Assembly (NCBI GenBank): GCA_022496205.1
Contig: WTXD01000019.1
Location: 248,001 to 312,000 of the forward strand
Direction: 5' to 3'
Source: Gloeopeniophorella convolvens
Taxonomy: Eukaryota; Basidiomycota; Agaricomycetes; Russulales
DNA length: 64,000 nt
Part shown: piece after piece, positions 42,401 through 54,129 of the stretch
Layout: every line of letters begins with the position of its first letter
Numbering within the stretch: position 1 is the stretch's first letter
The notes under the pieces: model-generated
The model's database searches: none
What the model was told of the DNA's origin: nothing
Seen by the model: only the letters and a program-made list of their open reading frames with translations
Program-made: the position numbers and the translations under genes

Positions 42401-45400
42401 TCGGCGCCGCGATCGAGAAGTAGCCGCACAATGTCCAATGGTCTGTTGTATGCAAGAGCTGGCAATGGTGTTCCTTGAGCGTTGGCATCGGCGCCGTGGT
42501 TGAGGAGCGGCGGCAAGTCGCTCGAGGATTCGCGGTATACAGCAGCTTGCAGTGGCGTTCCATACTCGCCGCCTTGAGCATTGACATCGGCACCGCGGTC
42601 GAGGAGCAGCTGCACGATGCCCGGTGGTCCATATTGTACAGCGGCCCGCAGTGGTCCGCCACCTTGAGCATTGATGTCGGCACCGCGGTCGAGGAGCAGC
42701 TGCACGACGCCCGAGTATTCGTGATATGCAGCAACTTGCAACAATGGTACTCCATACTCGCCACCTTGAGTGTTCACATCGGCGCCGCTGTCGAGGAGCA
42801 CCTTCATAAGGACCAGTGATCCGCGACTCGCTGCTTCGTGTAGTGGTGTCCAATGGCTGCTTTCGACCGTGTTGACCTGATACGATTCGAGAAGGAACTC
42901 TATAACGTTACGCACACCCCATAATGAGATGTAGTACGATGATGAATTCGGTAGTCGTGCGAGCTGCATTTGGGAGTGATGGTTGGGCCGAGACTCTGAT
43001 TGGTGGAGGCCACAGTAAGATCCAGCCCAATCAAGGAGCTTAGGACCAGATGATCGGGAAGCAAGTGCTAAATGGTCCTTGACTGATTGTGGCACATTCC
43101 CGAACTGAGCATGAGTCAGCCAATATCTGGTGGCGTACTCGGCAAAAGGGCAGGCGGGATGAACTCTTGATTATACCAGGGACTACTGGTTGGGTGGCAG
43201 AGAATGCTGAGGCACGCGCGTGCAATGGAAACTTGGTTCAGTTCTGCGGTGAAGTCAGAGGAACGCGCGACCAGAAATTCCTTCACAGAGTGGTGCGCGA
43301 ATTGTACGACTCTTGCATGATCGCCGACGATGGTGATGAAGCTACTTGGGCACACCGATAGAATAGCCTGCTCTGGGTTCTCTCGGCACCAATCCGGTTT
43401 GTACTCAGCAATGTGCGCGCTGAAATCGACCGCCAAAACGTCTGCAAGTTCCACCACCAGAAGAGGGCGGGCAGAAGATAACAGACACTGGAGGAGCCGG
43501 AGTGCCGATTCCCACTTTTCCTCGCCGATGGATTGCAACGTGGCTTCGTAGGTCTCTTGTAACGTCTTCGGTAGGCTTTTAAGAACATCTTCAACTTCTG
43601 TTGCAGGACGTTCGCACAGCAAATCGAGGTGGCATGAGGCATATCGGAACCTGAACACCAATCAGGAATGTACCCTGCACGATTTTCGGTTCGTGCTGCA
43701 CGTACACTCCGTCTGCATATTCGGAAAGTGTGCTGACTACGCTCTCCTTGTTCTTCTTCGGCCACGTCCGCATCTTCTTGTGAGACTCTATCGTCGAGCG
43801 GACATAGCGGACGATGTCTTGTTCCTGCTCACGTTCCTTTCCGAGCGCCACGTGATGAGATGTTCGAGGCATTAGGAAGGTCCTGATCTCGTCGTTATGG
43901 CAACTCGTTACGCAGATACATAGATCTGGTAGTTGCAAGGCGGCGAGATTTTGCAAAAGCCTCAGGATAGCCAAACGTTCAGATGTCGGACCGGCGCCTT
44001 GGCACTCATCCAGAGCGTCCACGACAATATACGTCGTCACATCGGCAGAGCGTTTGAGCATCTCCTCCAAGCACCCAGCAAGGTCTCTGAGGCTAGGCTC
44101 CCGACTGCCGTCAAGATACTTCTCCGAATAGAGCTGGAAAAGGATGAGGCAGGAAGTATTCGATTGGGCGGAGAGTTGAGCCAACAGAGAGCACAGAAGG
44201 CCCTGAAAGGTCCGTTTCCTGGCGTCTCCGAAGCTGCAGTAGAAGTATGCAGTGACGGCCTGTCGTGTATGTGGGCGAGGTGACGTGGTCTTCAATTGTT
44301 CAATGACAGAGGAGCTAGCTGCGAGATCAGCGAGAGGAGCCCTTTGAACAGGGGCGGTCTTAATGAGTGACGCACCACAAGAATGTTTTGCCAGTGCCAG
44401 CTATGACGCAGGGAGATGAGTGCAAGCGGATCACGAGAAGGTAACGCGGAACGTACGCTTGCCACTGATCCACAGAAGGGAGCCGCTCTCTTTCCAGCTC
44501 TCAAACGCGTAGCTTCGCAGAAGCCATAGAGAGGTGCCTTCGGAGTGTCGGCTCCGGATTTCGTTGTGATTGACCGATGGGTCGGGAGGCAGTAGCCATT
44601 TTTGAAACTTCTCATGCATCTCGGCCCCTACATAATGGCGTCAATCCGAGCGAAAGATGGATATCGAAGCTGTGGCATACGCAGCGGCTTATTCACATCA
44701 GCTTCAGGGCCCCGAACAGCTACCGTCACAGTGGGTAGTGTGTCTACCACTGATAGTTCTTCATTGATCATTTCGTCGAGCAAGTCCTTCGCGTGGTCGA
44801 TGCGACTGTCCCTCGAGAGTATCTGCGGTCCACCTGTATCGGGTGAGATATGTTCCGCGCGGGCGGGGAATCACTCACTCAGCGTGAGCCGGTCCCCACG
44901 AATTGTCTCTGTTGCGAGGGCGAAGATACGCAGCATCTGAGCAGTGATTTTGACAAGGATGGACCCGATCTGAGACGGCGCGATGCCATGCGTGTTATTG
45001 GTGAAGACCGCGAGGCGCCCAAGAGGCTTGTTGACCGATTCGAAAAGATTGACGAGGGCACCGTCGTGATTCGCGCCGTTCCGCTCTTCCGCCTGACAAT
45101 CATGAGCTTCGAGGGCTTTAGGGAGGGAGGGGAAGGGGGGGGGGTGACGTAATGCATCACAGACCTCGAGAAGGACGCCAATAGCGCCAAAGACAGCGTT
45201 GGCGGGCAGAACCTTCTGTGGAGCTACAGTCAGGGTATTCTATCGTGTGAATGGAGGTCTTGCTCAACGGCAGCATACACAATCAAGTGCATCGCCCTCT
45301 CCGCTGGCAGAGAGTGCGAATACGACTTTCACTGTTCTCCTCAGCGCCGCGATAACCTTTGCCTTGCCTGGGTCTATGACCCAGAGTTTCTTTAACCGAC

Positions 45401-45581
45401 GTAGTGGTTTTTCATATACCCTTATAACTTGACCGACGTGATTGCAGCCACGCAGCTCGCTCGCAAGCGGGTGGCGAGCAAGGCTTATCTTCGTCCTGTT
45501 AGCGTAGTCCAATAGCGCGCTATCAAAGAATTGTCCACGGTTCCAAGGATTAGACAAGTATTCCGGGAAAAGTGAAGACAT
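39440..45581 (-). CDS. Goodbye-NACHT-ankyrin NLR protein, two one-base frame breaks
   Basis: ATG 45581 opens an N-terminal Goodbye-type domain (LDYANRTKISLARHPLASEL, PANAVFGAIGVLLE, LVNLFESVNKPLGRLAVFTN, ILVKITAQMLRIFALATE). After introns including 44628-44680, 44401-44456 and 44315-44376 comes the NACHT NTPase: WISGKPGTGKTF (Walker A), VTAYFYCSF, YIVVDALDECQG (Walker B) and DLCICVTS. A further intron lies at 43651-43705. Then come the helical part (DVLKSLPKTLQETYEATLQS), FAHHSVKEFLVARS, and about 35 ankyrin repeats. Two single-base deletions relative to the left copy break the frame: near 43131 (before EYATRYW) and at 40912-40913 (GGCGGCGAG reduced to GGCGGGAG). Such proteins act in fungal non-self recognition. 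If the two breaks are sequence errors the gene is intact. Confidence 0.85.
41235..42400 (-). repeat. Tandem array of about thirteen 90-bp ankyrin units
   Basis: Inside the right NLR the repeat unit is 30 residues (GGGPLRAAVQYGSPGIVRLL plus LDRGADVNAQ), three shorter than the 33-residue units of the left copy, and consecutive units are very alike in DNA. A higher-order pattern is visible: a unit ending GANVNVQ followed by a unit starting GDDLLQAAV or GDELLHAAV with RRS recurs three times at intervals of five and four units. Confidence 0.85.
45121..45144 (+). other. Possible G-quadruplex motif inside an NLR intron
   Basis: Four or more runs of three or more G with short loops (GGGAGGGAGGGG then a run of G) lie on the + strand, inside the second intron of the right NLR gene, i.e. 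on its template strand. Confidence 0.6.
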
Positions 45582-47277
45582 GGGAATGTCGAGGATGCTT
45601 TACTGTCACCAAGGAACCTCTGAGAAGATGTTCAAGGCGCAGTAGAGGGGCGAGCAGCGAGGACCTGGTACAGACGGAGCTTCCTAAAATACAGTCCTCG
45701 TGGCATAGCAACAGTGATGTGGGGGTGAACAACACCCCAAACACATCGTATATGCGCCAGCCGCCCATTTGTCAACTAAGATACGTTGGAAATGGAACTT
45801 GTTCAGTCTGCCGAGAGCAGCCATCCTCGAATTCACAGGTGTCGGAGAAGTGGGATATAAGTGTAGAAATAAATAGCCCGGGTATCGGGTGGTTCTCGAA
45901 AGCGCGCGAAGCGATTCTGTACGAAACGGAAGCGCCGCTCAGTATACTCGCGCGCTGGTAAGGCGAGAACCAAGGCGAGAACTATTGTTTATTCACCTGT
46001 ACGAAACGGAAGCGCCGCTGAGGCAGTTAAGTACAGGTTTGGCAATCAAACTAACTAAAGTATGCTCACCTCAGTATACTCGCGCGCTGGTAAGGCGAGA
46101 ACTGAGGTGGCTGGTGCTCGAACAGTCGGTTATCAACAGGCTCAGCCACTGCTATACAGTACCAAAATTCAAGCCACCCGGAAGCAAATGTGCAAGCCCT
46201 TGTGGGCATAGACAACGCGCACGACTTAGCGCGAAACGAATCGCCAGGGCCCGGCCCGGGCCACCGGCACAGAAAGTACGAAGGTAAAAGGACTCGCGCG
46301 CGTTTGTCCGCACGCGCGCGCATAGAATATGAAGCGTATAGTAAATGAATAAGGACATACGAGATTCATTCCAACAATAAGCAGACCGATTGGGCGAAAG
46401 ACCGGAGCCTATTAGTACGGTGCGACATGACAACCAACGAGGGACAATCCATCAATCACAGAACGCCTTGAAAACGTCAGCCGTCTGTGAGATGCACCAA
46501 GAGAGCCCTAGCCTTGAGTCGGACGCACCTTACGGTCCGCAGTTTGTCACCGACACTTCGATTCGTTGCCTCGCCCACTCCAGGAAGCTAGGTTTTCTAA
46601 CCCGTAATCGTAGACAGTTGTTGCAGGCGTGCCCGACGCTACACCAGATGAGAATTCACGGGACTCACGCCAGTCTTCCTCGCGCCGGCCTTGTTCCGGT
46701 CACAGAAGACGGGTCGGTCCAGCTGGCGACTAGCTGGTGTGGGAGGGAAGGAAGGCCCGGGGGATAGATCTATTACCGCGCGGAGCCATGCCCCCGGCCC
46801 ATATAATCCTGTCCAACTCCGATACCGCACTCCGCTCGGTACTCCCCAGAGTTGCGAAAGGTCTACTGGGGACGAAATTCAACCCAGATGACAGGTCGAG
46901 ATAGCACCCCCAGAACGATCTTTGAAAGAGCGGTGGCATCTATCCAAAAAATAAAATTGCCAAGCAGCGTATAATAAGCGAGTTGCTCAGCTATATCTTA
47001 CAGACTTGTGCTGGATGCGAAATGATAGAACAAGACAGACAATCCGAATCGTGTGCGGGTGATCGCGAACAGAGACGGCGTAGAGCTAAACAAGGTGTAG
47101 AACAGCGGGGTGCGCGGCGAGCGGGTGGTGGTTATACAACAGAGCGCGCTAGCGAGAGTGTACATGCTAGACGGAGGACGAGATAGCAGAGTGAGGTGTG
47201 GGTGCGTGTATGTGTATGGGTCGGGCGCGCTCTGCTGTGCACCTGTGGTATCAGGCTGCGCAGCAGCCATTGCGCTC
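45582..47277. other. Intergenic region upstream of the NLR, with direct repeats
   Basis: About 1.7 kb without a supportable gene. It holds the NLR promoter side, the interrupted direct repeat at 45917-46102, and a less GC-rich stretch to 47000. Many short frames exist but none has conserved features or good splice structure. Confidence 0.5.
45917..46102. repeat. Direct repeat, second copy split by a 52-bp insert
   Basis: A 54-bp unit at 45917-45970 recurs as two pieces, 45997-46019 and 46072-46102, with 52 extra bases (46020-46071) between them. CTGAGG and CCTCAG sit at the two ends of the insert, with a possible CT target duplication. Confidence 0.8.
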
Positions 47278-49648
47278 CTAGTAATGCATCGGGCTCCCGG
47301 GGTCGAGCGAATCCGCCACGACTGCGCTCCTAGCGAGCGGACTGGGCTCTATCGACGCGTGTGCCTGCCCTTCGCCGTCGCGTCGCTGACGCCGCCCGAG
47401 CAGCGTCGCACCGTCGATGCTGAGCTCGAATGGACCACCGTGGCGCCGGGGCGCGTCGCGCTGCCCCGCGCGCCCGTCGTACATGTCGCGCGAGGGCGCC
47501 TTCTGCTGGCGGGCGACAGCTTGGGGCTGGGCCTGGGCCTGGGTCTGTTTTGGAATGACGGGCTCGCCGTCCGACTCGTCCTCGTCTTCCTCGTTCAGTC
47601 CATGCAGGAAACCAGCTTGACCCGCACCGTCGCGGCCCTTGTACGCGCGCCGGCGCGCACCCTCTTCCTCCATCCGGTGCACGGCGTAGGTGATATCAAA
47701 CGCCTCTTTGAGTGAGGCGATGCCGGGAGAGCGGCCGTCGCGACCGCCGCGCACTGAGTGGAGCAGAGGAGAGTCCAAGGGAATGTCGGTGCGTGGGGTC
47801 GGGGGCGGTGGTGGCGCGGGTGCCTCGTTGCACCATGGGTGGGCCAAAAACTCGTCGATGGTGTAACGCTGGGCAGGGTCCACGCAGAGCAAATGTGTGA
47901 TCAAATCCTTGGCTACAACTGCGTCAGCGATCGGACCCGTATGACGACGTCTGTGTGCGTGCGTACCTGAAGCGCTGATGTCATCCCACCATGGGCTGAG
48001 GAAGGTGTAATACCCTCGCGCCACCTTCTCCGTGAGCACGTTGATGCTCTCGTCGTAGAACGGAGGGAAGCCGCAGAGAAGGGTATACAGAACGCAGCCG
48101 AGAGCCCACATATCGACGCTCTTGGAATATCGCTCATCCTTGACGATCTCCGGTGCAGTGTAGCCAACCGTGCCGCAAGGCGTCATCGTCTCCTCGTTCC
48201 AGATGACCTTGGAGAGACCAAAGTCGGCAATGGTGACGCGGCCGATGCCGCCTCCACCCACGCCCGGGATAAATTCTCCTTCGTCTTCCTTCTCTTCGTC
48301 ATACTGCCTTGCGATCGGGTTCTTGGAAGGGATGATAGGTATCCGATCAAAGAGCAAGTTCTCCGGCTTGATATCCCTGACGAAATATTAGCGCGGGTAA
48401 CTACAGTCAATATAGCAATCATTACCGATGCACAACTCCCCGCTCCTCGTGCAGATAGCGAATTCCGTGTGCAACCTGCATAATCACATGTCGCGAGAGG
48501 TTCTCACTAAAGTACGTGAGCTTGACGATCTGATGGAACAGCTCGCCGCCTTCCATCACTGTCAAACATAGGCATTAGTAACCGCCTCCATGCATGTGGG
48601 GACGCACTTACGCTCAAGGACGAGGAAGTAGTGCTCTTGCGACTCCGAGAACGAAATGAGCTTGACGATGCCAGGATGATTTGTCCCGCGCATGATTTGA
48701 ACCTCTGCCCGCGGAAGATTGCGTCAATCAAGCGTGACCTACATTCGCACACAATGCTCCACTTGCCTTTGAGAATGTTCGAACGCTGTGCCGTCATCCG
48801 TCAGCATCCGTCCCGGCCCACGAACAAAGCAAATAGGCCAAACGACAGTACCTCTGTTACGCGCGGCTTTTTCTTGAACTGGGCGTTAAGATGTTTATCG
48901 CCCGCCTGTGGCACGTCAACGACGAAGCCGCGCGCAAGAGCTACGTCAGCTTGTGGAGCGAGGGAATTGGGGGACTGATGGACTAGGAAAGGATACTAAC
49001 CTGCGACGACGTGAGCTCATACTTGCGAACGACCTTGACTACATAGAAGTGACAACAGGTCCATAATCTGCATAAACCAGCAGCGAGGCAGGAAACGGAC
49101 CAGCGACTTTCTTGCCGGACGTGAGGTCCAGTGCTTTGTAAACATTCGAAAACGCTCCACTGCGATCAAAGGCGGAGCGGTGAGCGGGGGCCTGGCGACG
49201 CGGGCGGCACGAGTCGCTCACTCTCCCATCTTCTCGATGAGCTTGAAGCGCTCGAGGCCCTTGTAGATCGGCATCTTCTCCTTGGCCTCGCGTTCCTCCT
49301 GAACAATCTTCTCTACTTCGCGTGCGTATTGCTGCGTCTGCTGCTTGTTCGCGGCGGGTTGAGCCTTGGCCACAGGTTGTGCCTGCGCCTGCGCCTGCTG
49401 CTTCTGTTGGGGTTGGGGCTGCGCCTGGGCGTGCTGGCGTTGAGAGCGCTGTTGGGACTTTTGCGAGTCCGCGGCGGGGACCGGAGACGACTGGGAGGAG
49501 GTGTAGTCGTCCTGGCGGGCGTGGGCATGGTTCTTGCCATGCCGAATGAGGTCTGGATGGGGAAAGTAGGGTCAAGGGCACCGCGGGCGCTACGATGGTG
49601 AGGCGACTGACTCTTGAAAGCGTCCACGACGGCGACACCGGGGGGCAT
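47278..49648 (-). CDS. Srk1/Rck2-type CaMK-like protein kinase
   Basis: ATG 49648 (MPPGVAVVDAFK) is followed by a Gln/Ala-rich disordered stretch, then YKGLERFKLIEKMGDGAFSN (Gly loop), KKVAVKVVRKYE (catalytic Lys), IMRGTNHPGIVKLISFSESQ, VVHRDIKPENLLFD, the family insert IPSKNPIARQYDEEKEDEGE, IADFGLSKVIW, MTPCGTVGYTAPEIVKDERY and YSKSVDMWALGCVLYTLLCG. The insert before the DFG motif is typical of yeast Rck2 and fission yeast Srk1, which act below stress MAP kinases. About nine introns are needed. The one near 48720-48779 has a GC-AG pair with the strong donor GCAAGT. The intron in ISASAKDLITHLL is a multiple of three. The C-terminal tail is Gln/Asp-rich and ends at TAG 47278-47280. Confidence 0.93.
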
Positions 49649-49904
49649 GATGGGCGGGAGCGATGTGAGGAGGGCGAGAAAAAGTTGTCAAGTGAGGGTC
49701 ACCAGATACGATCTTAAGTATAACTTGAGTGCGCGGGGGCTGCGCCTGTCTGTGACGTCATTGAACATCACGTCACACCCACCCGACTCCACCCAGATTA
49801 CCAAAACAATTATCGCAAAGTTATTTTATTCATTCGTGCGTGCAAACGTCCAGCGAGGTGCGGTCTATGTGGGGATATGCCACTACGTACCGACCACTGC
49901 ATGG

Positions 49905-51927
49905 CTACGCTCGCTCCACGCTCCGCTGAGAATCCCTCGGCCGGCTCCCAGGGCGTCGTACTGGGCTCCCCTCGACGTCCATCCAGCTAATCGCCCGCCG
50001 TCGCCCAATGCTCCCGTCCACCAGCCGCCCGGGGTGCTCGCCCTCCCACGTCCCAAACCCGGGCCCGAGCGGCGGCTCGGAGCGCGGCGGTGTGTTTATC
50101 ACCAGCAGCCGCTGCGACGCGTATGATGTTAGGCACCCAGACGCGTGCCAGAGACATGATAGGACGATCCGTACCTGAGCGGGAGACAGGCCCACAAAGC
50201 TGACCGTGCTTCGACGCGATCGGATGACAGGCACACCCGTGCCCGGCCGCCGTGCGGCTCCATTGACGGGTAGCCCGTCGACGAGCAGACCGAGACCCTC
50301 TGCCTCGGCGTCGCCGCCCGTCTCGTCCGCGTCATCAGCGCTAGGCACCTCGCTCGATTTAGGTACCCATGCGATGATCCATACACCCGCGAACGTTGCT
50401 GCGCAGCCGTACATGAACGTGACGAATTGGTGGAACTTTGCCCTTCGGAAGTCGCCGTAAAGAATCGCCGAGCCAAGGATCGCAGACAGGTTGAACAATA
50501 CAAACTGCGTCGGAATAACAACCTGCGACGGGTCGTTCGTTATAGCCAGCGTTTGAACGAGCGAGCTACCCACTTTGCTATCAAAGCGCATTAATGCACG
50601 ATTGAGGTATCTTATCTGGCCAATGCCAGTGCCAACTAGTACCTGGGACATAGACCTGATCAGTCGTGCGAGAATATCTCGCTGCTGCGGACCTACAGCA
50701 AGAATAGGGTATGTAATCCACTCTTCGAACATCTCCAAGCCACGGGTAGTGAGCAGCGTCGAGAAGGCCTTCGTTGAGAGAACGGTGAATCCACCTGTGC
50801 ATGTCAGGCGTCAACGCCCGGCACAGTTATGACGCAGAGTGGCGCGTACCAAAAATTGCGCAGAGCCCGACGTCCACCAAGACCCATCGGCGGCCGGCAC
50901 TTCTCTCGGAGAGCCCGGCCAGAATGAAGGCAATGATAGCATAGACAATAGAGAAAACAAGGAAGACACGTTGAGATATCGCTTGAATCAGTCTTTCCGG
51001 CGACAGGCGCGAATCGGATGTGTTCGCGGAAAACACCACGGTGACCGCGCCGACGATGGCGAGGGCAACTCCGAACAGATCGCGCTGAAATTAGAGTGAG
51101 CTAGCGCGCAGATGCAATACAAACCGGGCGCACCTTCCGCAGCCGTTCATGGAGCAGCAACGGCGCAAACAGGCAGTTTGCGATGAGTGCGAACTGGAGG
51201 CCCGTCAGACACAGCATGCTCGCATACGAGACAGTATAACGCACTGTGCCGAGCGGCGCGACGATCGAAGCCGGCGCGAACGCGTACGAGATGAAGTTGC
51301 CAATCTCGCCAACATTCATCAACAGAAACCCGAGCCACCTGCGCCACCACAATCAGCCCACATGCTGCGGGACATCCGCAGAGCGCACCAGAGCTTCGAA
51401 CGGAGGTACGCCGTCTCCTGCGCGCCGTCCCCCGCACGGCCGTGCCCGTTCGACTGCGCCGATTTGCCTGCCGTGCCCTTTGCCTGTGGGCCGCGCCGGC
51501 GCTGCTTCCACCGAAGCAGCACGCCACCCACACCGCGCACGCGGCCGTCGTCATCGCCCGCGAGCACCGCGCCGTACGCAGGCTCCATCGGGCGCAGCTC
51601 CGTCGGCGGGCTGCTCACGGGCAGCAGCGGCTGCCTCTCGCCCGCGCCGCCGTCGCCCGCGGCCGTGCCGTTCCACACGCGCGCCTCACGCTCGAGCTCC
51701 GGCGGCGGCTCGAGCGGCGGCGCACCGGGCGGGGGCGACTCTGATTCCTCGGGGATGGGCGTGAGGCGGGTGTCACGGGCAGCGTCGAGGCGGGCATGCG
51801 CGAGTTTCTGCAGGTTGAGCGCGAGGCTGATGATGACGTTGCCTATGATGGCGACAGTGATGCCCGCGACGGTCGCGTGGGACATGGAGGGGAAGCCGAT
51901 GTCGCGGAAGAATGAGGAGAGGGACAT
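49905..51927 (-). CDS. NIPA-type magnesium transporter (DUF803 family)
   Basis: ATG 51927 starts MSLSSFFRDIGFPSMSHATV, then the first membrane helix VAGITVAIIGNVIISLALNL. A long Pro/Arg-rich loop of about 150 residues follows, then WLGFLLMNVGEIGNFISYAF, APASIVAPLGTVRYTVSYAS, LQFALIANCLFAPLLLHERL, DLFGVALAIVGAVTVVFSAN, FLVFSIVYAIIAFILAGL, VGTGIGQIRYLNRALMRFDS, VVIPTQFVLFNLSAILGSAI and CAATFAGVWIIAWV. The GExGNF and APxxxVAPLG segments are hallmarks of NIPA magnesium transporters. Six introns are used; three are multiples of three. The large cytosolic insert after the first helix is unusual compared with animal NIPA proteins. The C-terminal tail is Arg/Pro-rich. Confidence 0.92.
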
Positions 51928-52317
51928 GGTCGGCCGGACGGTATGTTGCTGATGCTGGTGGAGGAGGTCAGGGAGTGGCGGGGGTGCGCATGCGTGTGCG
52001 CGGTGCGGGTGGGGGAGTGCAAGTGGCAAGAAGGTGATGAATAGATGAATGTGCGCACGGCTGGAGCGAGTGTCGGAGCGGCGAGCGAGTGCGGACGGGT
52101 GGCCGGCTCGCTGCGGGACATGCTGTGTACGTAAGGCAGGTACGCCGAGGCGCCGGGCCGGGATCGCGCGTGGGGTACGCGTATCACGTGTTTAGCGTGC
52201 TGCTTCCGTCGACTGGCTGCTTCAATTGGCTTCAGTTTCGTCACTCGCCGCTTCTGACTCGCTGAGCTTGTAGACCAAGTAGCGCACACTTGACCTCTCT
52301 CTATCCTAATACTCGCA
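51928..52317. promoter_or_regulatory. Divergent promoter of the NIPA transporter and SEC12
   Basis: A 390-base gap separates the start codons of the two divergent genes. No specific factor site was recognised. Confidence 0.45.
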
Positions 52318-54014
52318 ATGCGCGCCCGCCACGTAGCACACTCTGTCCCCGCCTTCCCCGTCTACTCCGCCGCCTTTCTCTCACCCGGCAAGCTCATCCT
52401 CGGAGGCGGGGGCGGCGCAGCCAAGACGGGTATCAAGAACAAGCTCGTGCGATGCCTCCCTCGCCCGCCCGCCACCGTTTTCTGACCAGTCTCTGCAGAA
52501 ACTATACCATGTTGACCAGTTCCTGACGCTGAAGCTCGCGGACGAGCTCGAGCTCGAGGCGGGTGAGGACGCGCCGATGAGCATCGCCGCGTACCCAGAA
52601 GTACGCCGCTTCCTCGTCTGGCCATGTCCACTCCACCGATCGCGCACGCTTCGTCTTTCTGCAGGGATCGAGCTTCGTGTGTGGCATCAACAGCACCGCG
52701 GAGAAAGTTGCGAAGGGCGAGAACCTCAACTGCCGCGTGTACGCTGTGAAGGATGACGACAAGTGCGCCTGTTCCACTCCTTCCTTCTATGTCACACCGG
52801 GCTGACGGAGCGATGGGCGCAGGATCGAGTTTATCGCGTCGAAAGGGACGCTGAGCAACGACTTGGAGGATTACCAGGTGCGTGCGTGTCGCTCTGTTTG
52901 CGGCCAGGTCTTACGTGGCATGCAGAAAGTCACCGTGTTTGCGCCCGACGGATCGTACCTCGCCGTGGCGGGGAGCAATGACGTGGGTCGTATTCTCCCT
53001 CTCTCTTTTATCCTTCTGACAGCGCACGTTCTCCAGCTCACCCTGTTGACTGTGCCAGAGAACGAGATTACTAGTACGCACATAGAAAAAGGGGAGATTT
53101 ACGACGCTGCGTTCTCGGAAGACTCGGTACGCGCGTGACTGAGATAGTCTGGCAACGGTGCTAATCAGAGCAGTTGGTCGTTGCGACCACCCTAAACCTG
53201 CTTGTCTACAGCCTGCCGGAGAGCAAGAAAGGCAAGGAGAAGGAGGGCTCCGAGTTCAAGCTTGGCACGCCTCGTGTCATCGAGCGACCAAAGCTCCCAG
53301 GTGGAGAGAATGGAACCTTCCGTGTCGTAAAGTAAGTCGTAATCCCTTGCCGTTCTTTGGGTGTACCTCACCGTCCCGACAGGTACCACCCGTTAGATCC
53401 GCGGGTGTTCTACACTGTCATCAACACAACACCAGCACGTGGGGTCAAATCTAGCCAGAGAAAGGCCTACATTGTCCGCTGGAACGCAGAGACGTGGAAG
53501 CCCGAGCGGACACGGCGAATTGGAACGAAGGGCATGACGACCTTTGACCTGAGGTAAGTATCCTCCACGCGCAAGGCCCAGTTCCTAACGTCGGTCTCCA
53601 GCGACAACGGCAAATGGATCGCGTATGGCTCGTCGGATTGCTCGGTCGGATTGCTTGACGCATGGACGCTTGCAGTGAGTGCCGCCATCGTCGTAGTGTG
53701 CGCCCGAGACTCATGCTGCTTAGCCGCTTCTGAGCATTCTCAAGTCGCACGAGTTCCCCCCAACGGTGCTCAAGTTCAACCCGACGTCGACGCTGCTTGT
53801 TTCAGGGAGCGCGGACAACACCGTGCGGATCATCTCGGTGCCCGAGGGGCTCGGTGACAGCGGCTGTAAGCTTCATCCACCTCTTTGTGTGACATCCGCT
53901 AACGAGTTTGCTCTGCTCCCAGCGTGGAGTCACACCATTGCCATTATCCTTGCCTTGTTCTTTGTGCTCTTCGGTATCGCTCTCCAGCTCTACCTCAGCG
54001 GCTACATCTCTTAG
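52318..54014 (+). CDS. SEC12: Sec12-type guanine nucleotide exchange factor for Sar1
   Basis: Eleven exons from ATG 52318 to TAG 54012-54014 splice without a break. The protein is a WD40-like propeller: PAFPVYSAAFLSPGKLILGG with the conserved GGGGGAAKTGIKN loop that binds potassium and Sar1 in this family. Blades follow, such as VTVFAPDGSYLAVAGSND, GEIYDAAFSEDSLVVATT, DNGKWIAYGSSDCSVGLLDA and PTVLKFNPTSTLLVSGSADN. A single C-terminal membrane helix (AIIIALALFF-like, residues IAIILALFFVLFGIALQLYL) ends with a very short luminal tail. Sec12/PREB sits in the ER membrane, loads GTP on Sar1 and so starts COPII coat assembly. The type II tail-in topology and length fit. Confidence 0.92.
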
Positions 54015-54129
54015 ACGTCGCCCTTTTCTTCCTACGTTATGTTGTTACACACGCATATATATATAATAAAGCACTGCATTCATGTGCTGGGTATACACAC
54101 CACGACGGTACAGTACACGTGTGGGGGGG

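Noticed and set aside
41235..42700. Regular repeats that might suggest a CRISPR array or satellite
   Set aside because: The 90-bp units have no spacers and translate throughout as ankyrin repeats.
44300..44690. Apparent frameshifts around the Walker A of the right NLR
   Set aside because: They vanish when introns 44315-44376, 44401-44456 and 44628-44680 are removed; the joined sequence reads GKPGTGKTFLCSSVIEQL.
46390..47200. Several short frames between the NLR and the kinase
   Set aside because: None has a plausible gene structure or recognisable family, so they are treated as chance frames.
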